A DNA stretch of 27,793 nt from Schoenoplectus triqueter (GCA_964058805.1 CAXKVV010000816.1:1-27793); one strand, 5' to 3'; positions 8,591 to 20,225 are shown, counted from the stretch's first letter. Program-made: numbers and translations. The notes: a model not told the origin generated them from the letters alone.

Positions 8591-11500
8591 ATGTATTCGA
8601 GTCAGTACGATAGCACTTTTGCTTCTTCCCAGTCAACCCAATCCCCCGATTCTTCTTCCGCCAAGGTAAAATTTTCGCTCCAATTTATCAAATTTCCACA
8701 TTTTGACATCTTCCAACAAATTTCATCTTTGGAGCCTGATATGTGCATTCAGATTGGTTGTTACGTTATTCAATCTTTTAATTTGTAGAATCGTGCCATT
8801 ACGAGCACCACTGTTCCACTGACTGTGAAGCAAATCGTTGATGCCTACGAATCAAGCTCTGAGAAGAAATTGACATTAACAGTAGATGGTGCGGACGTTT
8901 ACAATGTAAGATAAAATCTTCTTTTTTGCTCAGTTCTTTATATAGATGTATATATTTTTATAAGTTCTTTTGCTCAATTTATAGATCTAGTCTCTAGGTT
9001 TTTGTTTTAAAGAGCATTTGATGATAGATAAATTTTAGGTCGCTAATGCAACTTAAGTAGCATTTGATTAAGCTAGTTACAGTACAAGTTTCGTTTCACA
9101 CTGTTCATTGATTTGACCATGATTTGCCTTCGTGATGGATGTCCTCACAGAAGCCATTGTAAATGAAGATAATTCAAGTGTTGGAAAAAGAAATTGAATG
9201 CAAACTTGAAGTGCAATAAGTATGTCAGGGCAGTTCTCCAAATTTTCTCCTTTTGTTCTTCATCCTTGTAATTTTCTGATTTGATTAAGCCAATAACTTA
9301 TCATGAGGATGCTTTCTATAAAATAGACAAAGAAAGAGAATAAAGGCACTTTCTGCTGAGCGAAACATTGCAATACTAGTACAATATTGGTCTAGTTTCT
9401 TTTATTATATCCTGGTCCTGTTTACTATGGGTGATCCTTTGGCTATTATTTAGCTGGTATTCATCATTTAATATTTCTTTTACTATGTTCAACTTGCCAG
9501 ATTGTGTTGGCGGGGATGATTAGCAATAAAGCCAGTAGATCTACGGATATTACCTTTACACTTGATGATGGCACTGGCCGCATGGATTTTATTAGATGGT
9601 CGACTCTTGTAGCTCCATCATTTTTGTTATTGGCCATGCAAACTCTTACAGTGATGCTTGATACGTTAATAAGAGAAACATTATGCATGACTGAATTCTA
9701 AGAGAAACATGTCATAGAATCCCCCTCTGCACCCGACTGACTCAAACACATATTTTTTTTAGAAATAGCCTTATTTTCTTTCCATTTCTTTGATCATTAG
9801 TGAGAAAGTAGCTTGCATGATAAATTGGTAATTTTGAGATGTAGGAAGATAATTTATAAAGACTTCTCTTTTTGTTATTCTCTGCAAGGAGTTTTAATTG
9901 GAGGGAGTTGGGGGGATTTGCTTGTTTGAAAGGGGTTAAATGTGATATTTATTACTTTTCTGGATTTGTGTATGATAGTTTGGAATTTAGCACACATGAA
10001 AGCTTTGTTGTATCAGTGCATATGGACTCGTCTTACCTTCTAATATCAAATAATATGGTATTATCTGAAATACTTAATCTAAATATAATTATGAAACTGT
10101 AGGGTCAATGATGCATCAGATTTGAATGAAACAGCTACTATAGAGTATGGGTTCATCTCTCTATATCTTATATTAAATTATTATATTGTAAATTTATTTG
10201 TGTATTTATCTTGGGTATGCGTACTCAGTTCTTTACATTTTGTGATTTTACAAAGGAATGGCATGTATGCGTCAATATTTGGTAGCTTGAAAGGATTTCA
10301 TCAAGGGAAACGTGCAACTGCATTTGCCATTCGGTGAGTGATGACTTCTGATCAATTTTTTTATAAAGTCCCTGAGGAAATTAATTTTGATGCTTCTTTA
10401 AATTATGTCCGATATATGTTTCATACATAATTGTTTGTTTTAAGTAAAAATTAGGAAATACTGTGATCTGAAGCGGTGGCTGCTACCAGAATGGTTCTGA
10501 AAGAATTTGAACTAATTGCGCTACTGTTGAACCGTTTTGCCCAATCGCGACATAAACACAATATAATTTCTCATTCTCTTTTGTGACATAAACACAATAT
10601 AATCTCTTTTGTATCAATAGCTATTGGTTCATTTTGAATTAAGACATGGCCTGTTAAATATCAAAGTTTGTACACTTTTGTGATATTTAGTTTTTGTTTC
10701 CTTCAAATTCTCCTTCTCAAGGTGAATTTTAGTGTTATGCAAATCAACAGATCAAAATGGAGATGTTTTCAGTGCACACAGAAACTTTATTATGTTTGTA
10801 TTTAACTTTATCGAGCTATTAAATATGTTATACTCTTTTAGTCCACCAAGGACCAAGCTGATAATATGCATTTGCTTTTATCTTTGCTCCTTTTTCTTCT
10901 GCAGGCCAGTAAAAGATCATAATCAGATAGTATTACACTTCATCCAGTGTATTAGAATGCATCTCGAGAACTCCAAAGCAAAGGTATTTAAATCTTTTTA
11001 TTGATAGTTAAACACAAAATGTGTTCTAATCAGAATCAATGGTATAAATCTATTTTCTATTTCAGGCTGGAACTCTGTCCCAAACCCAGCAAAGTGTTGT
11101 TAATGAATCTTCTCTATTTAGTGGATCCAAGGAGCCTCAAACTCCAACATCCAATAAAGTAAGTTCTTCCGCTCCTTTTCAGTTGGTCATACTTCTGATA
11201 TTTTAATTTGTTTGAAGAATATGCCAAAAAAAATTTAATCTTCTGCACCAATCATGCATTCATGATGATATCAGTATCAATCAGTTGGGTTGGCATGTTG
11301 GGACCTCAGTCCACAATGTAAGCTCATCTTTGTTATCTTTGGCCAGTTTGGTAATTGGTTGCTTAGCAATGAAAATATAGTTGAGATTAGGCTTTGTTGT
11401 ACAATCATTATGAGTAACAAATATAAATGTTGAGATTTGGTATGTAGACTTCTGGCAACAACACAGCACATGGATCTGAGACTGACATCTACAAGTTGGT

Positions 11501-11893
11501 TCTAAACGTGTTCCAGGAGCCATCAAGCCTGTAATTTCTCGTTCATATTATCTTTAATTCCCCCCTTTACATTTATTTTTTAATTAATAACTTGAATCTA
11601 CCTTTTGATTTGATGTGTTTCATTTCAAAAAACAGTGCCAGTGATCATGGTATCCATGTCGATGAAGTGGTTCAACGCCTCAGTTTGCCAGCTAATAAAA
11701 TAAAGTATGCATATGCTCCAATTTTTCTCTCCCAAATACATAAAGACACATGGGTGGGCACGCACTCAATCATATTTACTGATTTGTTGATTGTTGATAA
11801 TGATGTAGGGAAGCAATCGATTACCATGTGGATGTGGGTCATATTTACTCAACAATTGATGACTTCCACTTCAAATCTGCATGTATTGACTGA
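8591..11893 (+). CDS. Replication protein A 32 kDa subunit (RPA32/RPA2), eleven coding exons
   Basis: Exons 8591-8665, 8789-8905, 9501-9598, 10103-10144, 10256-10333, 10905-10983, 11066-11158, 11285-11317, 11448-11530, 11636-11704 and 11809-11893 join to 283 codons plus TGA, normal for the family. RPA32 is the middle subunit of the heterotrimer that coats single-stranded DNA in replication, repair and recombination. Residues 1-25 form a Ser-rich tail with SQ/TQ sites (S4-Q5, S13-Q14, T16-Q17) and an SP site (S18-P19), the usual ATM/ATR and CDK target region. An OB-fold follows at about 65-160 ([41 protein letters not shown]), then a linker, then a winged-helix domain at about 210-283 ([27 protein letters not shown]). 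The exon 3 donor (G|GTCGAC) is weak but required for the frame. Only about 205 bp separate the start codon from the hAT element. Confidence 0.93.
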
Positions 11894-12915
11894 CATCATT
11901 AGTAATATTTATGCCATTACATCTGTATAAATTCCCTTCTCTTTTTCAGGTCATCTTAGAACTACTTTTTATCTAGTAATCTTACCATTTAATATCCATC
12001 ATGTTTCTAGAATTGGAGGTTTTATCTCTTGGTGTCCCACCAAGACCTCATTTGGTTCATGTACTTTTCTTATTTAGAAACTATTTTGCGCACTTAGCAT
12101 TCTTCTCCCTTTAAAATCGTTTACTTATATACGGAAATTGCATACTTGAAGACGGTTTGCAAAGAGCAACTTTTTTCCCTTCTAAGAGGAGCTTTCTTTC
12201 GAAAGTTGGAGGTGATCGGGATTTGTTGCCCTTTGGTTCGTCAGCCAAATTGTATATTACTGCACCACTTGCTCATTTAGAATATGCCTGTCCGTTCCCT
12301 GTTATAAACCTTTCATATTATTTCCATTATTGGTGTATCCATGGTACATAGTACACACCTGTCCAAATATGTAGAAGAGATCTCTCTCATATGACAGTAC
12401 ACAATTTTCTTCATAACAAACTTTACAAGCCAAGTTTTGATAACTCTTGAGAAATCTAACAACTTCGAAAACGGGGGGTTTTTCCAAACCTTTGACTTTC
12501 TAAGCTTATCTTCATGTGCTGGCTTGACATTCAACCATTATGCATATGTTTAATTTAACACAAATGATTGGCAACATCTTCAGCTTGGGCCTTTCCGTAG
12601 GCTCCTGAAGTATTTTCGCCAGCAGATATTTAACTCATCCATATCATGATCGCTTATGCTATCTCTCTCCATTTTGTACACAAGAAGCTTTTATTTGCTT
12701 TGTATCTCCAAACTTGTACCAGTAAAGTCATTGTTGACTTCAACACAATACCAATATATAGTTCTTGTATCTTTGACATAATCATGACATGATAAAGAAA
12801 ACCATATATTTTTTAAAATAGATCTCTGCAGATAATCAAGTAAACTACACTAACAAGATACATGATTTAGCATCTCCATAAATCATGTTTATATATATTT
12901 TTTCATCTTATGAAA
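11894..12915. other. RPA32 3' flank and convergent intergenic region
   Basis: AT-rich, non-coding DNA between the RPA32 stop and the end of the prenyltransferase gene on the opposite strand; both transcripts should end here. Short frames on both strands (12157-12351 on +, 12302-12534 on -) match no family I know and look like chance. No RNA gene is seen. Confidence 0.5.
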
Positions 12916-12919
12916 ACTT

Positions 12920-13079
12920 TAACTACACAAACTCCTTAGACTGTTTATTCTTGAGCATACAAAAAAGAGAAAACAAATGCCCTTTCATTAACTTATACTG
13001 TAACTACACAAACTCCTTAGACTGGCTATTCTTTAGCATGCAAAAAAAAAAAAAACAAATGCCCTTCCAATAATTGTTT
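12920..13079. repeat. 81-bp imperfect tandem duplication
   Basis: A unit beginning TAACTACACAAACTCCTTAG starts at 12920 and again at 13001, each copy continuing through an AGCAT-CAAAAAA tract to ACAAATGCCCTT. It lies just downstream of the prenyltransferase stop and probably within its 3' UTR on the - strand. Confidence 0.75.
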
Positions 13080-13128
13080 CCAGATTTTGTCCTGATGAGT
13101 CGACATGTTTGCTGGACAAGTACTCATC

Positions 13129-16100
13129 TCAGTATACCATCCTCCCCAGTACCATTCCAGCCATAACTATAGCTCCAAAAAATTTGTTTGAAAAAAATCT
13201 GCAAAAGAAATTAGACAAAAAATAGCATGTACCAATTATTATAGCATTAAATTTTCTGGACAAGTTTATTCCGATAATAGCATCTGTGAGACAGTTAAAG
13301 TTTTGATAGAGTTGTACTATGTGATGAGTAGTGTTTTGTTTACTAATAAGATGGTCAATAATGGAGAATTGATCTTGTTTCTGTTCCTTTTGTTTTTCTC
13401 CATCTCCCTTTGTTGGTTTGAAGATTTCAGATACTAATTTGATGACATTCTATATATTTGTTCAAGAGGCACTGTGTTAATCGAACCTGAAATATGTGAG
13501 TATTCCAGATTGTTAATATGAATTCTAAATCAAACACTGTAATTTGTATGGTAATTTGGTGGAACCTTTCTGTAAATAATCTTAGTGTTCTTTAAAGAGT
13601 GTTTGGAAGATAAAAATTTCTTGTCTAACCCGTGAAAACTAGCATAGTATTATGTAAAATTTGCTGATATTCAGTTACTTCATAAAAACATCGAATTCAC
13701 TTGTCAAGTCAACTGTGTATATCTGCCATAATAGGTGTCCAAATGCAGGAATCATAAACAAGTAAAAGGGCCAACCTGAAAAAAAAGAAGAAGAAAATAG
13801 GAGATAAGTTTGAACCAATATGACATGAAGGATGAGAGAATTTTGTAATGCAAAATAGTTAACAATGGATAGTAAATTAATAATACTAGAATGCAAATTC
13901 AAGACGTGTATCTGTTGATCTGAATATTTTCTCCAGTGTCATAATTTTTGTTAGATCTAACATTTTGAGATGAGGCTCATGCCAGCTTTACTCCTATATA
14001 AGTCCATGCACATTACCCATGTTAGCATTGTAACCCGCAAATGTCAAGCATCCAATGCATATGGTTGCAAAACCAAGGAGCCAAGTCCTGGCTGAGTCTC
14101 CAAACAACAATGCTGTTGACTTAATTCCTGCTTGCACATCGTCATCTTTATCCTATTTTATTAATTAAAAAAAAGCTTTAATTGAAAATTGAAGTTTGTT
14201 ATTGACTATGTATAAGTACAGTATTGGTACAAGAATTCCGGTGGATTTATCATAAATTAAGCTTAGAATGGTTTCAAATATTTTAGTAGGCAAGCAAATT
14301 GAACTTGTGAATTATGATGGTATAAACTGAGATGAAAAATGACCATACCAGATGTGCATATATTGTGTCGTATACCATTGTCCAGCATATACCAGCTATG
14401 TGTACTGGGAGGAATATATGGATATCATTCAAATTTCCTGTTACAGCTGCCCAGCCGAGTGTTGCACCCCAGTTGTGGACTATGCCAAGAAAAGCTTGAG
14501 GCTGCAGTACAAACCAATTAACTTGTTAACGATAGGAAGAAGTTGGAAAAATTTGAAAAAAAAAAAGCATATAATTGTCTTCAATGAACAGTAACGAAAC
14601 TTGTACTGAAATCAACCAGCTCAATAAGTAAAAACATATACCCAATATGTCACTCTCTTCATAAGAGGATAAGCAATCCATAATAGTTGTCCCACTGCAG
14701 CCAGCGCAATACTGTTTGACGAGTAATAAATAAGTTCAGAATGAATAGTCATTTAGTGAAATTAATTACAAATAGTTAAGTACACAATTAATGTTGCAAA
14801 CCCCCGAAAAAGATACAGTTAAAAAAGATAAACCAAAGAGGAACCTAGAACTATTGTCTGATTTAATTATTTTGGAATCTATATTATCTTTCAGTGTATG
14901 ACAGTGAGTCAGTGATTGACCAAGAATGCAAATGTTAATAAGACTTGAATTTTTAAAATGAATTGACTTTTCTTTCTTTCTTTCTTTCTTTTCTTTTTCT
15001 TTTCTTTCTTATCCGTAAGTACATACTTTCCACGCGCTGGTTGCTATCTTCAATCTGTTATGTCCCTTAAATATGCAGTACTACTTACATTATACTAGGT
15101 GTTAATAGAAGAAATTAAGTGTCCACTCTATTAATTGTTGTCCACCTTGTGCCCACCCCTTTATTTACTAATTATAATTTTATATATCCGCCAATTGAAT
15201 AGATATAATTATTAAATATTAAAGTCAAATAATTTGGATACAATTTGAAAAAAAAATATTTAGAGTTTTGTTAGTTACCAATTATATACTTTCAATTAAC
15301 AAATAGATAATTATAGTTGACTGATAAAATGACAGACGATGGGGTGGACAATTGGTGGAAAATAAGAATGATGGACAATGGGTGGAAAGTAATAAAATAC
15401 ATACTTTAATTTCCTTGCTTCACCTTTAGAGAGAAAAGCAGTGCAACAGAAAAAAGAAGAGAGGGAACCTTAAAATGTTAGAAAGGGTCTATGTGCCATT
15501 TTATGACACAATTAAGTTATTATAATATTTCCCATACCTCAATTTGTTGAGTTTAAGCACAAGCGGTATAAGCAATGCGATATTCAACGCCCAAAACAAC
15601 CATCCCTGAAGCGGCGTGATGTCCCCAGCTACCAGTGGTCTCGTCTTGGTACGCTCTACCTGATATTGAGAGAGAGATGGAGGAGGGAGAATCATGTTCA
15701 GTGTCAAACTCAAGTAAATAGAAGCACAATAAGTATATATAGTTATAGTGACTAATCACCAGAACTCTATAACTGTGTGTGCCTAATTAAAAGGATGTGT
15801 CGCTAAATTAAATATGACCTGTTTTTTCCCCTCAAGTCATGACAGTTCAGTTTGGCATCCAGTGATCATTACAAATACAATACATGGCTAGATACACAAC
15901 AAGGGTATATTGAACTTTGAGAAATATTTTGGGAGAGAATCAAAAGTATATATTTGTCAAAGATAAAGTCAGTTATATTTACAACATCCAGTCACATGCT
16001 ATACATACATGTGAGCACCTATCTTTACATTTCTAACATTTTACGTTTATAAACTATATATAATTACATGTATATGCTTTAACAAACTTACTTTTCTGTC

Positions 16101-16809
16101 ATACTCTAGATCAATAAGGTCGTTTGAGGCGCAACAGGAGATATGCACTAAAAGAGATATCAAGGTAAATAGTCCCATCAATTTGAAATCAGGAAGCATT
16201 CCAGGTTTTGTTGCTAGCATAATTGACCTGCCATGCATGGTATACATATATATGCTTTAAGTAACAGAAAATATTTGTGTATGTTTCATATCTAGAGTTT
16301 TAAAAATAGTGAAAACGAAAAAAACATTTAGGCAGAAAAGTAGTGCTGTAATCACATTCAGTTCGACAAAAAGAGTCAGATATATTTTATGGGCTGCAAT
16401 GTGTAATTACACAAATTACACTAATAGAAGGGACATAAGAAAAAAGTTAAAAAAAAAAACATAATAGGTTAATTTGTATCCACGCGTACCAGAAGGCAGA
16501 CCAGGCATGCAACCAAATTGCAAGGTCATCAAACAAGCGGGCAAGTTTAAAATATGGTCGGATCGGCTTCGGCACTTTTGTATCCACCCATGTTATCATC
16601 TCACTGCTCTTGCAGACAAATGATTTGTCCCTGAGCAATGACAACGACAAATACAAACCTTCTGACTTGAGTACAGGAAGAAACTTCCGTTGCAGAGGCT
16701 GTTCATGCGACCTATGAAGACCCAGTTGGTTCTGAAAGTAGGCAGTTCTGAAGTTACAGTGTCGTCTTGCATGTGGAAAGGTTACTGTGGTGGTGCTTAA
16801 GAGTACCAT
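13129..16809 (-). CDS. UbiA prenyltransferase, COQ2/4-hydroxybenzoate polyprenyltransferase-like, eight coding exons
   Basis: On -, exons 16809-16490, 16227-16092, 15659-15538, 14711-14642, 14501-14349, 14152-14017, 13775-13679 and 13198-13129 join in frame to 367 codons plus TGA. COQ2-type enzymes are multi-pass membrane proteins that attach a polyprenyl chain to 4-hydroxybenzoate in ubiquinone synthesis; relatives use shorter prenyl donors in specialised metabolism. The first Asp motif is NDLIDLEYD (142-150), followed by VERTKTRP (153-160). The second is [13 protein letters not shown] (260-272), with Leu where COQ2 proteins usually have Gln. Other family signatures are [27 protein letters not shown] and [11 protein letters not shown]. 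The first ~70 residues are Ser/Arg-rich and acid-poor, like an organelle transit peptide; mitochondrion versus plastid is unclear. The usual DKPIGTW stretch after LARL reads FDDLAIW (93-99), and the region before the first motif lacks RGAGCTIN. This suggests a divergent paralogue rather than the housekeeping enzyme, which is inference. Confidence 0.9.
14967..15010. repeat. (TTTC)n pyrimidine tract in a prenyltransferase intron
   Basis: TTTC units, imperfect toward the right end, lie inside the 826-bp intron between exons 3 and 4 of the - strand gene. On the transcribed strand it is a GAAA-rich purine run. Confidence 0.85.
15115..15400. repeat. Possible degenerate MITE in the same intron
   Basis: TGTCCACC/CCCACCCC-type motifs on the left (about 15120-15162) are answered by inverted GGGGTGGACAATTGG and GGACAATGGGTGG motifs on the right (about 15340-15390), around an AT-rich core. 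The arms are short and imperfect and I cannot fix the borders or a target duplication. Confidence 0.35.
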
Positions 16810-16921
16810 TGTTTAGTAAATGGAGAGCTTGAGAGTAGAGAGAGATACAGAGAGAGATATATATATAGGTTGTTGGTTGTAGGATGTAGCTTGAGACGCT
16901 ACTTAACATGGCAATATTATA

Positions 16922-16956
<35 letters not shown>
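16810..16956 (-). promoter_or_regulatory. Core promoter of the prenyltransferase gene plus a TA microsatellite
   Basis: Reading on -, CTATATATATAT (about 16868-16857) sits roughly 50 bp upstream of the ATG at 16809 and is followed by a CT-rich leader, the usual TATA plus pyrimidine leader layout of plant genes. This implies a very short 5' UTR of a few tens of bases. A (TA)n tract with small interruptions at 16915-16956 lies further upstream. Confidence 0.5.
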
Positions 16957-16959
<3 letters not shown>

Positions 16960-16997
16960 AAGATACATCAAATCATTTTCAAATTTTAATTTATCAT

Positions 16998-17217
16998 GCT
17001 CATTAAATTCTTTATATGAAAATCTTATGAGATGCAAAATTTTAGAGTGCTTTTTAAGTCATCATTTTTAATTTTTAAAAATGATGTTCAAAGATTGAAT
17101 ATTTTATTATTGATTTTAGAGTTGATTTTTAAAAATTAAATACCATAACTAACAAAGCTCAAAATACTTTCAATTTTTTGCATCCCACAAAATTTTCATA
17201 TAAAGAATTTAATGAGC
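16998..17217. repeat. 220-bp inverted repeat, MITE-like
   Basis: The left arm starts GCTCATTAAATTCTTTATAT (16998) and the right arm ends with its inverse (to 17217). Arms are about 45-60 bp with scattered mismatches further in. A second nested near-palindrome (ATCATTTTTAA around 17061-17085) lies inside. No coding capacity and no clear target duplication. Confidence 0.7.
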
Positions 17218-17837
17218 CTCTAAACATAACTTAGTTTTTACTTTTTAAATATTTTCTTTTGTGTCTTTTTTAGGTTTATTGATTGTATAGTTATTAAGTG
17301 TAACTTATAACTCTTTTTAATAAAATCATAGTAGCATTTTGCCGGCTAAAGGAATATTTTTGTGCTTTATTATAAAAGAACAAGGATAATTTGTCTTTTA
17401 TGTTTTTAACTAGATATTTATCAATGTTTTTTCGTAGTATAACTAGAGTTATCTTAAACCGAATTATTCAAGGGGAGGGATCCTTTGTTAATGAGTTATT
17501 TTGACAACTTTGAAATTGACATTCTAAAAAATTTAAAAACATCTTGAAAATAAAAAAAAATTATGGATACATTTTTCAAGAATTTTCTAAGTTACCTAAA
17601 TAAATTAAAAACAACAATTTTTAGTTTGTCTTATTTAAAGTAAAAAAAAAATAGTGTTTCAGATTTTACGACTATCAAAATTTTATATAATTTATAACAT
17701 TTGTAATTTAACCGTCTTTTGATCAATCTTCAAACAATAGTTAAATTACAATAAAATTTAAAATACTATCCATCTTGAGTTAAACAATATATCTGTAAAT
17801 ATTTTTTGAGAATATTAATTGTCAAAATAACAATATA
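17218..17837. other. AT-rich intergenic stretch, nothing recognised
   Basis: A/T homopolymer-rich DNA with no convincing frame, RNA gene or ordered repeat. Confidence 0.5.
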
Positions 17838-18007
17838 TTCTGTCGTGTCTTGTAACTCTTATTCACTTCAAAGTTTGATTTATCTTAATTATTTGAGTTT
17901 GAGTCTAAATAAGAAAGTGCTAGAAGTAGAAACTCAAATAATTAAAACTCAAATAATTAAGATAAATCAAACTTTGAAGTGAACAAGAGTTACAAGACAC
18001 GACAGAA
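17838..18007. repeat. Near-perfect 170-bp fold-back (63-bp arms, 44-bp loop)
   Basis: Arms 17838-17900 and 17945-18007 are inverse copies with one visible mismatch (in the CTTATTCAC/GTGAACAAG region). The loop contains a 15-bp direct duplicate (AAACTCAAATAATTA, 17930-17944) of the start of the right arm (17945-17959). Transcripts of either strand would form a long, nearly complete hairpin. Whether it is a fold-back transposon, a young MIRNA-like locus or a replication-slippage palindrome cannot be told from sequence. Confidence 0.9.
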
Positions 18008-18068
18008 GTTGAAACCTTTGTGATATATAGTACAAATTTTAGTGACGTCATCTACAAAATTAAATTGT

Positions 18069-18234
18069 TCCATATTATATAACATATACACTACAAGCAC
18101 ACAGATGCCCCCTCCATATTATATAACATATACACATGCATGGTAATCCAGGAATCGATATCCGCTGTCATAAAAAACTATGGTACATCTGCTGTTTTAG
18201 TTTTCAACGGCCGAGATTTTAAAATGGAGGGGGC
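18069..18234. repeat. 23-bp direct repeat and 11-bp inverted pair
   Basis: A 23-bp sequence beginning TCCATATTATATAAC occurs at 18069-18091 and, apparently identical, at 18113-18135. The second copy overlaps GCCCCCTCCAT (18107-18117), which is inverted as ATGGAGGGGGC at 18224-18234. This looks like debris of one or more small mobile elements. Confidence 0.65.
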
Positions 18235-19130
18235 CACTTTTAATGGACCCACAATGCTTGAGATAACAAATTAAGTTATGGCACTTACTGCCATATACAA
18301 AAAATATGGGATCCGAATTCGTAATCCAGAATGGTCGCAGCTTTTTAATCTCAAGTTGAAACTTCAACGCATCAGATAGTAGGTTTTCACCTTTTGAATT
18401 GACCGTGGCACATCTCCAAACAAGACGTATATGAAATGAAAGAAGGGAAATAATAGTTTATTATCTCCAATTTATATTAAAATTTCATGGAAATAAAAAA
18501 TATACTTTTAGAATTTTTAATTATTTATTCTAAATTTTTTAATATGATTTCAAAATGCTAATAAACTAATAAACTATTAATAAAATTAATATGTAAAGAT
18601 GATAATTCATCTAGAATCCTCATATAGAAAGGAGATTCTTTCAAACTTGATGTATACTATATGTTGGTCTTTTCTCGGTTTTTGTAATAAGAGAGCTGGT
18701 ATACAGATATTATTGTTGATACCAACTTTATTATTAATGTTAAATGATGCAACTTATTTTTTGTATTTTATTATTCAGCATAAATGAGCTATTATTTCAA
18801 AGTAGTGATATTTAAATTGAACATTAAAAATAAAGTACAAAACAAATTGCATCATGAGATAGTTGTTAGAACAATTGCATGCGGTAATTCTACCGGTTAA
18901 TTATGACCGAAGGTGTTGAGCATTGTCTGGAAATTCGAAATCAGGACCAGAATTGCCATTCCAGCTGAGGAATCGTAATTGGGTGAATCAATGGGTCCGT
19001 TTGGCAAATCAAGGAATAACTTTGAAAGAGTGGTAATTTTGGAAGAATGATAGAATAATTTTTTTTTTGGAAGAGTGGTAGAATAGTGATATTTTTGACT
19101 ATTCGAAAGAGCGAAAATATCGTTTGACAG
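18235..19130. other. Intergenic region with possible mobile-element border
   Basis: No gene is recognised. The frame at 18599-18787 is AT-rich with no family motif. GGGTCCGTTTGGCAAATC at about 18991 resembles the terminal phrase of several plant MITE families, but I find no inverse partner nearby, so I do not call an element. Confidence 0.4.
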
Positions 19131-20225
19131 TTGTTACTGAGAATAGTTAAAATATGAATAATTATGATACTAATAATTATGATGATGATAATAATAATAG
19201 TAAAATAATAATTATAATAGTAAGATAATAATAATAATAATAAAGTAATAAAAAATAATCATAATAAATAATAATATTATAATAGTAATATAATAAAAAT
19301 ATAACATAATCATAATATAGTAGTATAATAATCAAAAATTATAATTACAATCATAATTATAATAATATAATATTAATAAGTAATCATAATTTTAATATTA
19401 TAATTATAATATAATAATCATAATCATGATAATAATAATTATAGTCATAATCATAATAAGATAACCATAATCATAATAATAATATAATAATAAAAATATA
19501 ATCATAATCATAAAAATAATTATAATAATATAATAATAAATTAATCATAACTATAATCAACATATAATAATATAATACAACACAATAAAATAATAATAAA
19601 GTAATAAAAAATAATCATAATAAATAATAATATTATAATAGTAATATAATAAAAATATAAACATAATCATAATATAGTAATATAATAATAAAAAATTATA
19701 ATTACAATCATAATTATAATAATATAATAATATAATAATAATAATAATAAACAATCATAATTTTAATAATATAATCATAATCATGATAATAATAATTATA
19801 GTCATAATCATAATAATATAACCATAATCATAATCATAATAATATAATCATAAAAATATAATCATAATCATAAAAATAATTATAAATAATAATAATAAAT
19901 TAATCATCACTATAATCAACATATAATAATATAATACAACATAATAAAATAATAATAAGTAATAATAATCATAATCATAATCATCATAATATAATAATAT
20001 AATAATAAATAATTTTGATCATAATAATATAATAATTATATTTATATTCATAATATAATAATATAATATTAAAATTATATTTATAATAATAATAAATAAT
20101 ATAATAATACTAATGGTAACGATAATATAATAACAATAATGATAATAATAATTATATAATAATAATATAGTGATAATAATAATAATCATAATATTAATAT
20201 AATAATAAATTAAAATCATAAACTT
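19130..20225. repeat. About 1.1 kb AAT-rich low-complexity block containing a ~356-bp tandem repeat
   Basis: Sequence is almost entirely A and T with AATAAT/ATCATAATCAT units. Within it a longer unit recurs: TAAAGTAATAAAAAATAATC at 19241 and again at 19597, with the following ~350 bp matching closely (shared landmarks ATTACAATCATAATTATAAT, CATGATAATAATAATTATAG and CTATAATCAACATATAATAA). A third, truncated copy starts near 19953. The long poly-Ile/Tyr frames on - (19557-19754, 20019-20219) are artefacts of this composition. Confidence 0.8.

Noticed and set aside
12157..12534. Frames on both strands between RPA32 and the prenyltransferase
   Set aside because: They are short, overlapping on opposite strands, unlike any family known to me, and located in the presumed 3' UTRs.
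13092..13122. CTGATGAG followed by GGAC, hammerhead-like
   Set aside because: The required GAAA after stem II is missing (AAGT instead) and stems I and III do not pair.
18599..18787. 62-aa frame as a small gene
   Set aside because: It is AT-rich and hydrophobic by composition, with no leader, conserved motif or splice context.
19557..20219. Poly-Ile/Tyr/Asn frames in the AAT block
   Set aside because: These are artefacts of ATT/ATA/TAT repeats and not proteins.
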